DNA of 64,000 bases, taken from the NCBI GenBank assembly GCA_963281155.1, contig CAUJLY010000001.1, positions 4,774,001-4,838,000 on the forward strand, in the 5' to 3' direction. Position 1 is the stretch's first letter. Each line of letters starts with the position of its first letter. The position numbers were made by a program, and so were the translations under genes. Below the pieces are notes generated by a model. It was not told where the DNA came from. It saw only the letters and a program-made list of their open reading frames with translations, and made no database searches. The DNA is from Rhabditophanes sp. KR3021. Its lineage: Eukaryota; Nematoda; Chromadorea; Rhabditida; Alloionematidae. Of this stretch, positions 58,380 to 64,000 are shown in pieces.

Positions 58380-59869
58380 TCTTGAAAAATTAGTAGCTAG
58401 TCAAAGTAGGAATAGAGTTCTAAACTAACGAATCTATTGTGAATGAATGAGGTAAAAATTGAATCTTTTATACAGTTGTTATTTTGTGCTCCACCTCCTA
58501 GCTTTTATCTCTCGATGCTTTCTCCATATCATCAATTTGGTCTCTCAAACAAAGTTGTGTTATCCTACTTTATTTGTATCTGTCATATTCTCTTTTTTAC
58601 CTCGTTCTCGCCCACGATACACTTTCCATAATCCTTCAGAGGCCATATTTTGCCCTTGTTGTCTCTATGCCTTCGTAAACATCCATCCATTGTGGCAACT
58701 TTTATAATCTTCAACAATCAACTACCATTATCGCGTATAACTAACAGATAGCTAACAGATGAGCGTGATGACGTTCAAACAAACTATAATGTATTAACAT
58801 ATCACATAATGAATGATAAAGAAATACCAATTAACTGATATTTTTATTTGGACTTTATAATTTGAAAAATGTTTCCATTTTAAAGTGTTCCAGATGGTGT
58901 GAAAATATCACATCTTTAAGTAAAAGATCAAATTATACCAACAACTCAATAACACTCAAAATTAATTTAAACTTCCACAGATGTTAATCATGGTAAACAA
59001 AGAAAAGTCTTAATTACTATGCCAAAATTCTTTTTCGCATCCTTAAGGTTATCTTTAAAAGCTTTCTAATTGCTTCTTTTCTTCGTACCAGCATTAATAA
59101 TAGAGTTTGAAATTACATACGGAGACAGACAATAATTCCACCCTCTAAATAAGCCAAAAAGCTAATTTCACTAATTAATACCTTCGAAATACCGACCTAT
59201 AAATTCTCCACAAATGTTTTTTGGAATTTGTAAAGTTTAATGTACTTCAAGTTTATTTTTACATTTAAATTTGTCTTTATTTTGTACTAAACCCAGATAA
59301 TAATAACTGTGATTGGCAATAGATTATTTTTCAAGGAAAATATGATCATTGGGCTAAAATTTGATAATTCAATTGACGTATGGAGCAACATAATCTAATA
59401 ATGAAACGTTTTACGTCAGTAAATTAGAGCTGCACGAGAGAATAATGAAATATGTTTGCATAACACAAAGTGATCAATCTTTATACTTCTTGTTGGAACA
59501 TTTGATAAAAAGACTAATTCAAAAAGTAAAATGATGTTGTTTTGGATAAAACGTTATATGGATATTTCAAAACTTTTTGTCAAGTCATTACTTGTTTGGG
59601 TATAAAAGATTGGTGGCTTAGGTAAAATAATCACTTTCCGATTATAATGAATAGAATTGTCTCATGCAAACATTTCGAATAATCTAATCTTTTTTGTGAT
59701 AGTTTGATTATAAACTATGTTATGGTTATTTCAAAACACTCTTTTTGATCACTATTTGCGCATAATTTATATATTTTTTGTTCGTAGTGCATATATCACT
59801 CTCCCATTAACTTTATAACATTTAGTTTTACCATTTCAGAAATTTCTAACCATCTTTTTCTATTTAAAA
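58380..59869. other. 1.5-kb intergenic region, no gene seen
   Basis: Upstream flanks of the EF-hand and SWEET genes. It contains chance frames only. A TATAAAAG sequence at 59601-59608 and a TTTCAG acceptor-like site ending at 59839 precede the SWEET start, consistent with a promoter and a 5'UTR intron or trans-splice site. Confidence 0.4.
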
Positions 59870-60700
59870 ATGGCAGATCTTATTCAAATATTCGGTACTT
59901 GGTTGGCAATCTATTCAATTGGCTTCACCCTTTTACCCATTACGCTAGTCAAGGATTGGAAAAAGAGAAACACTTCTGATGGATTTTCTTCGATTGGATT
60001 AGTATTGCCGATGTTAATGCAAGTTTAAAATATGTTTTTTATTATAAGTAAATATATGTGTAACATAGTGAACTGTTTATATTGAGAGTTATTGTTTACG
60101 GAAATGAAAAATAATTATTATTGGCTTAAATAATTTAAAAACCCGGAATTATGCTAATGATACATTTATTTAAGGATGGGGTCATGGCTGAAACACGGAT
60201 TGCTATCAGATAATTACAACAACATCTTCTTGAATGCTGTTAATCTAGTTATGTTTGCCGCTTATGTATCCATCTTTGCATATTATCAAACGAACCGTAG
60301 AAACGTTGCTATACAAGTCACGTCTTTATTAACTGCAATGTATCTTATCAATTCATACGTTGACGCGACACCACATAGCGAGAAAATTGATTTAATTGCC
60401 GCGATTGCAGCTTCAACACAAATTTTTGGCTTAGTTGGAGGTATTTATGATTTATACAGAGCTGCAGTTCAATTAAAAACAATGGAATACATCCCTGCAG
60501 TGTTCCAATTTGCAGTTTTTACTCTTGTCGTCCAGTGGACACTATTTGCTTATCTCATTGACAACTATTACATGCTCCTGGCAAACATCGCGGGCTTAAC
60601 TTTAAATTTGATAACTATATCCTTTTATTTTTTGTACCCTCCATTGACATGGAGAGTACCAATACTCAACATCGAGCCCCAAAACAAAAAGAAAGATTAA
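59870..60700 (+). CDS. SWEET sugar transporter
   Basis: Exons 59870-60012 and 60175-60700 give 222 residues and seven membrane segments, the standard SWEET size. Motifs are TLLPITLVKDWKKRNTSDGF in the first triple-helix bundle, LPMMGSWLKHGLLSDNYNN across the exon junction, the middle linker helix, and QIFGLVGGIYDLYRAAVQ with FQFAVFTLVVQWTLFAYLID in the second bundle. The splice uses donor GTTAAT after CCGAT and acceptor TTTAAG, the only choice keeping LPMMGSWL in frame. SWEETs are bidirectional hexose or sucrose uniporters; worms have several (swt genes). Confidence 0.88.
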
Positions 60701-60762
60701 TTAGCAAGTCGTTTCTTCTTCAATAAAGGTTTTATTATAATAATTTAAGAGTTTCATATAAA

Positions 60763-61076
60763 TTATTTCTTCCCATACAAAAGACCTCCAAGCAAACCAG
60801 GTCCGTATCCATAAGGTCTGTAGTGTCTTCGAAAACCTCCGTAGCCACGTCCGTATCCTAAGAATTATCTATATTATAATCAACCAATTTAACATTACCT
60901 CCATGGTATCCACCTCCTGGATAACCATATCCACCTCCCGGATAACCATACCCACCACCTCCCGGATAACCATATCCACCGCCTCCAGGATAGCCATATC
61001 CACCACCCGGATAATATTGGGCGAAAACGTTCAGTAAAAGAACAGCAAAGACTAGAAACTTAAATAGAAAATTCAT
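60763..61076 (-). CDS. Secreted glycine/tyrosine-rich peptide
   Basis: Exons 61076-60899 and 60857-60763 give 90 residues. Signal peptide (LFKFLVFAVLLLNVFA), then a repeat array of YGYPGGG units (four to five copies), then GGYGRGYGGFRRHYRPYGYG and a basic end. The layout resembles worm GY-rich antimicrobial/neuropeptide-like (nlp/caenacin) or cuticle-associated GY proteins. Basic tail and glycine content would allow either role. It converges on the SWEET gene with 62 bases between. Confidence 0.75.
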
Positions 61077-61521
61077 GATGTTGAAAATGATTATATCAAG
61101 ATGTTTATATTTTCTTTATATACCCCAAATCATTTGTCTATAAATCACATTTTAAACGATTCAGTAATGTTCCCGGTGATAACAAAGAAAATGGCCTGTG
61201 ATAATGAGATTATCCATCAAATTAGTTCAATGTGCAAATCACCATTTGTATTCTAGATTTCCCATTTATTCGGGATATTGCATGTATTGTTCGCTAAATA
61301 TGCGTAAATATAACTATAAATATCCAAGTGGATTAAGAATAAAAATTCTTTTTCCTATTTTACAAGTTTAATTAAAAAAACTAGAAAGCTTAATGAAGAA
61401 AATTGTTTTGATTGAATGTTTTTTAGTTAATTAAGCTTTTTCTCGCAAATACAATTAATTATATAAATAAATATGTATGTATTTATTGTTATAAAAAATA
61501 TAGGGGAAGTTATGATAGCTT
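61077..61521. promoter_or_regulatory. Upstream region of the GY-rich peptide gene, with TATA box
   Basis: On the minus strand GTATATAAAG occupies 61123-61114, 38 bases before the ATG at 61076, a good TATA box for an inducible short gene. The rest of the 445 bases is AT-rich flank. Confidence 0.45.
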
Positions 61522-61740
61522 TTAGTGGAACAACCATGGATTACTATGGATGTGTTGGTGAATGTGAACATGTCTTCTGTCATTTCTATAATACCGAGAA
61601 GCTCTTCTTCCGCCATAATAATAATTTCGGTGATAACCATAGGGTTCGGGCCCGTAAAATCCATAGAATTGACTTTCTACAGTTCCCATGCAAATGACAG
61701 CGATAAAGACAGCCAATAAAATGTTGATAAGTAAAGCCAT
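61522..61740 (-). CDS. Secreted Tyr/Arg/His-rich small protein
   Basis: 72 residues, single exon from the ATG at 61740. Signal peptide (INILLAVFIAVICMGTVES), then QFYGFYGPEPYGYHRNYYYG, GGRRASRYYRNDRR and a histidine-rich end VHIHQHIHSN. Tyrosine and basic residues dominate. It shares the style, strand and neighbourhood of the GY-rich peptide at 60763 but not its repeat unit. Histidines could bind copper or zinc. A second candidate antimicrobial or cuticle peptide; function inferred from composition only. Confidence 0.65.
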   Translation of the reverse strand: MALLINILLAVFIAVICMGTVESQFYGFYGPEPYGYHRNYYYGGRRASRYYRNDRRHVHIHQHIHSNPWLFH

Positions 61741-62621
61741 GTTTAGATTGTTGATGTTGGAAAATGTATTGGCAGTGCACAAAAATGCTTTGATACATTT
61801 CAAGGAAAATATTAGCTTAAATAGTGAAAAATTGTTTTGCTTTAGGTTGTTGAGTTGGAAGATTTCTCACTCTTGTAATAAACTTTTTATTGTGCAAAAA
61901 ATATTTATAAACAAATTAACACCACTTTCTTTGATGATCAAACATTTTACACCATGAACCTCCAAAAATTCGGCACTTGATCTTTAAATTGACTTTTTTA
62001 GAGCACCAAAAATTATTTTCTAAATTGCATGAATTGCTGATTCTAATCATTCAAATAATTCTACCAACTGGAATTGTAAGCCTTATGGCATTGAATAATA
62101 CATAATTTTGGTTAGTTTCATTGTGTTGCAATGAATTATACTATTTTCGTCAGCTTGCACTGTATTAAAATGTAGTTTCATCAAGGTACAACCAATTATA
62201 TATGTATGAATAACATTGAACTATTTATATGAATAACATTGAACTATTTATACGAACAACATTGAATTATTATCTCAACGAAATAATTGTTTGTATAAAA
62301 ATGCTTTACCAATTTTCTCTTCAAAGAATAAAAATTAATTTATTTTTGTTGCACATGGTCTGAATGCTTTAAAGGTGAACTGATCAACTTTATTACTACA
62401 TATTAAAACATCAAATCCGTAAGCAATTAAAAATTGGTGTAAAATTACATGCCCATGTACTAATTATCGCACTATCGCCAACTTTGATATCTTTTCTTAT
62501 TTATAAAAATCTCATAACGCATATTATGTATGTTATTAAAATGCCATGAAATTCTGATTGGAGATAATAAAATGATTAGTTGCATAAGACAATCCTGTTG
62601 CCTTTTTCCATCATTCATACT
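61741..62621. other. Intergenic region, no gene seen
   Basis: AT-rich flank with a short tandem repeat (listed separately) and chance frames only. Confidence 0.5.
62205..62273. repeat. 23-base tandem repeat, three copies
   Basis: The unit TATGAATAACATTGAACTAT plus TTA occurs twice exactly (62205-62227, 62228-62250) and once with a few changes (62251-62273). A simple minisatellite in intergenic sequence. Confidence 0.8.
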
Positions 62622-63329
62622 ATGATATACTTTTTCATTTCTTTGCTTGCGCTAATGATGAGCAACTAGGCCTATATAATCACAATAATCTAATAAAAAC
62701 TTTTGCTCAACAACTTCATAATGTCGCTGAGGTAGTAATGCCATAGCTTATAAAATTGATTGCCCTGAAAATACATTCTTGCATTGCCAATTGCAATTTA
62801 ATACTGATTTTGGTATTACTCCTAATGATGATTGGAGTAGTATAGTCAATATTGAAAAGACAATCTTTGCTAACATGGTGGTTACGAAAGCTTCTTTCCT
62901 CAAAGGATGTCAGTCAAGAAAGCAATTATATCTTTGTAATGCTGATAAATACACTACATGCGTCAATAGATATCATTTACTTTCAAAAGTTGTCGACCCA
63001 GTAGATGTCAGTGCCGCATACACGTACCCTGCCTTTTGGAGAAGATTTGACTTTATTTGCAATGGAGGTTTTGAAATTTTTTCTGATCCCTCCAATTTTG
63101 CTACTATCGTTACTACAGGCATGGAGCTGATGGACAAGCCTGTATAACCGCATTCCAAACTTCATTGCAAAACAATCCAAATTCATATTGCGCAAGTGCA
63201 GATACCTTCACAAAATGTTACAAAGCCATTTTCACACCAATTAACAATCAAGTTGCTTGGGCTGCATGCGAAGACATCAGAGTGGGATTTGCATATGATT
63301 GTCCAAATATCAGATGTACAGTCAATTGA
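62622..63329 (+). pseudogene. DUF19-like secreted protein gene with broken frame
   Basis: A signal peptide (IYFFISLLALMM) opens at 62622 but meets a stop after 15 codons. Another frame from about 62737 reads AYKIDCPENTFLHCQLQFN, with cysteines spaced as in nematode DUF19 (T20D4.11-like) proteins, to a stop at 63147. A third frame continues ACITAFQTSLQNNPNSYCAS, TFTKCYK and DCPNIRC to a stop at 63329. The three parts look like one gene of about 200 residues, but I could not connect them with good splice sites. Either a recent pseudogene or an unusual intron structure. Confidence 0.5.
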
Positions 63330-63748
63330 ACACATATTGGAAACAAATAAATAAATTAGACATATTAATTACATGATTCAGTAAAAGAGATATTAATTGG
63401 AATATACTATTACTATGCACTTTTCTGTTTAGTTAATAAAAGTTATTTACGGAATTTCGTTTGTTGCTTTTTTAAGGATATAATCTTATTTTGAGTCGGA
63501 AAAAATGATCTCATTAAAGGTATTAAGTTATTTCATCTTTACCATCTTTCGATTAATCAGCTTTTTAACGGTTACTCAGATTAATTGATAACCCTTAAAT
63601 AGATTTACTAATGTTCGAGAAAATCTTATTTTGGGATAACCTCTTCCATCATTCTACTAAATTGAAAGAGGACTGGTTTTAAAATGGGATATATAAAGGA
63701 ATTGTGTCGTGAACAAGTCAATTTGTTTCAATCTCCTCACTCTTTGCC
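63330..63748. promoter_or_regulatory. Upstream region of the collagen gene, with TATA box
   Basis: TATATAAAGG at 63690-63699 lies 50-59 bases before the collagen ATG. Cuticle collagen genes are usually strongly moult-regulated; a clear TATA box fits. No other gene seen in this stretch. Confidence 0.45.
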
Positions 63749-63796
63749 ATGGACATTGATCAAAAAGTGAAAGCATATCGCTTTGTCTCCTATCAT
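63749..63796 (+). CDS. First exon of a cuticle collagen (rest beyond window or lost)
   Basis: The ATG at 63749 opens MDIDQKVKAYRFVSYH, the conserved start of nematode cuticle collagens (KAYRFVAYSAV consensus of Col_cuticle_N). The expected membrane segment does not follow directly; after CAT comes GTATTC, a possible donor, so the remainder may lie past 64000. If no downstream exon exists, this is a collagen remnant. The frame otherwise runs to a stop at about 63830. Confidence 0.55.
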
Positions 63797-64000
63797 GTAT
63801 TCTTAATGTCAATGATTATCATAAATTCATAGCATCCTGGTTTGACAAATCCATCCAGTTCATAATGATCATATAGTGACAAATGGGTACCGTGGTAAAA
63901 AATACCCGACATCTATAAAAATATTTATGGACTAACTTAAACTAATCATTTTTAACTATAATGCAATCAATGACTTTTGAAAAGGAATACTTTTATTTGG
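63797..64000. other. Right edge, probably collagen intron
   Basis: AT-rich sequence without an obvious second collagen exon or Gly-x-y repeat before the window ends. Confidence 0.3.

Noticed and set aside
58443..58707. Overlapping plus-strand frames of 62-82 codons
   Set aside because: Two frames are open over the same bases with no coding character; they overlie the EF-hand gene's promoter.
62728..62736. TGAGGTAGT, identical to the let-7 microRNA seed
   Set aside because: No complementary arm forms a hairpin in the flanks and the bases lie within the DUF19-like gene region; a nine-base match is expected by chance.
1..64000. tRNA, rRNA, CRISPR arrays, bacterial operon signals
   Set aside because: No tRNA B-box with matching A-box, no rRNA-like conserved tract and no spaced direct repeats were seen; the window is eukaryotic.

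Overview
This window reads as nuclear DNA of a nematode. It is strongly AT-rich, with compact genes whose introns are mostly about 35-60 bases. The gene families are typical of worms: serpentine chemoreceptors of the Sre/Sra kind, a divergent nuclear hormone receptor, TIL and Kunitz-lustrin secreted proteins, glycine/tyrosine-rich peptides, a SWEET transporter and the first exon of a cuticle collagen at the right edge. Species and clade cannot be fixed from the sequence alone. Most gene models here were joined by hand across GT-AG introns and checked for reading-frame continuity.

Layout. 0-16 kb is mostly fast-evolving material: a 7TM receptor, a nuclear receptor, a seven-TIL secreted protein, a small inverted-repeat element beside a decayed receptor fragment, two intact Sre-like receptors, orphan secreted proteins and a GLD-2-like nucleotidyltransferase. 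16-24 kb holds a helical-repeat secreted protein and four related small secreted proteins, with a frameshifted intracellular serpin among them and an amino-acid permease. 24-32 kb has a GT49 glycosyltransferase, a VWA remnant, TFIIA-alpha/beta and kynurenine 3-monooxygenase; a large GC-AG intron of the latter contains decayed coding sequence. 32-38 kb has a second permease, a truncated permease copy and 3 kb of gene-poor, decayed sequence.

38-60 kb is the conserved core: THUMPD1, ZFPL1, NDUFS1, a head-to-head pair of Kunitz-lustrin genes, an ACOT8-like peroxisomal thioesterase, arginase, an ELMO-domain protein with a 1.9-kb intron full of pseudogene debris, OTUD6B, an ML-like lipid-binding protein, SF3B6, a LAMTOR1-like protein and FRMD8. 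58-64 kb returns to worm-specific genes: a small EF-hand protein, SWEET, two GY-rich secreted peptides, a broken DUF19-like gene and the collagen exon.

No single undescribed multi-gene system can be proved. The best candidates for new biology are the four-member small secreted protein family around the serpin (17.5-23.7 kb) and the Kunitz pair in which the second domain of both genes has lost the same cysteine pair. Several otherwise intact genes carry one short indel, which could be real decay or residual assembly error; raw reads would decide.
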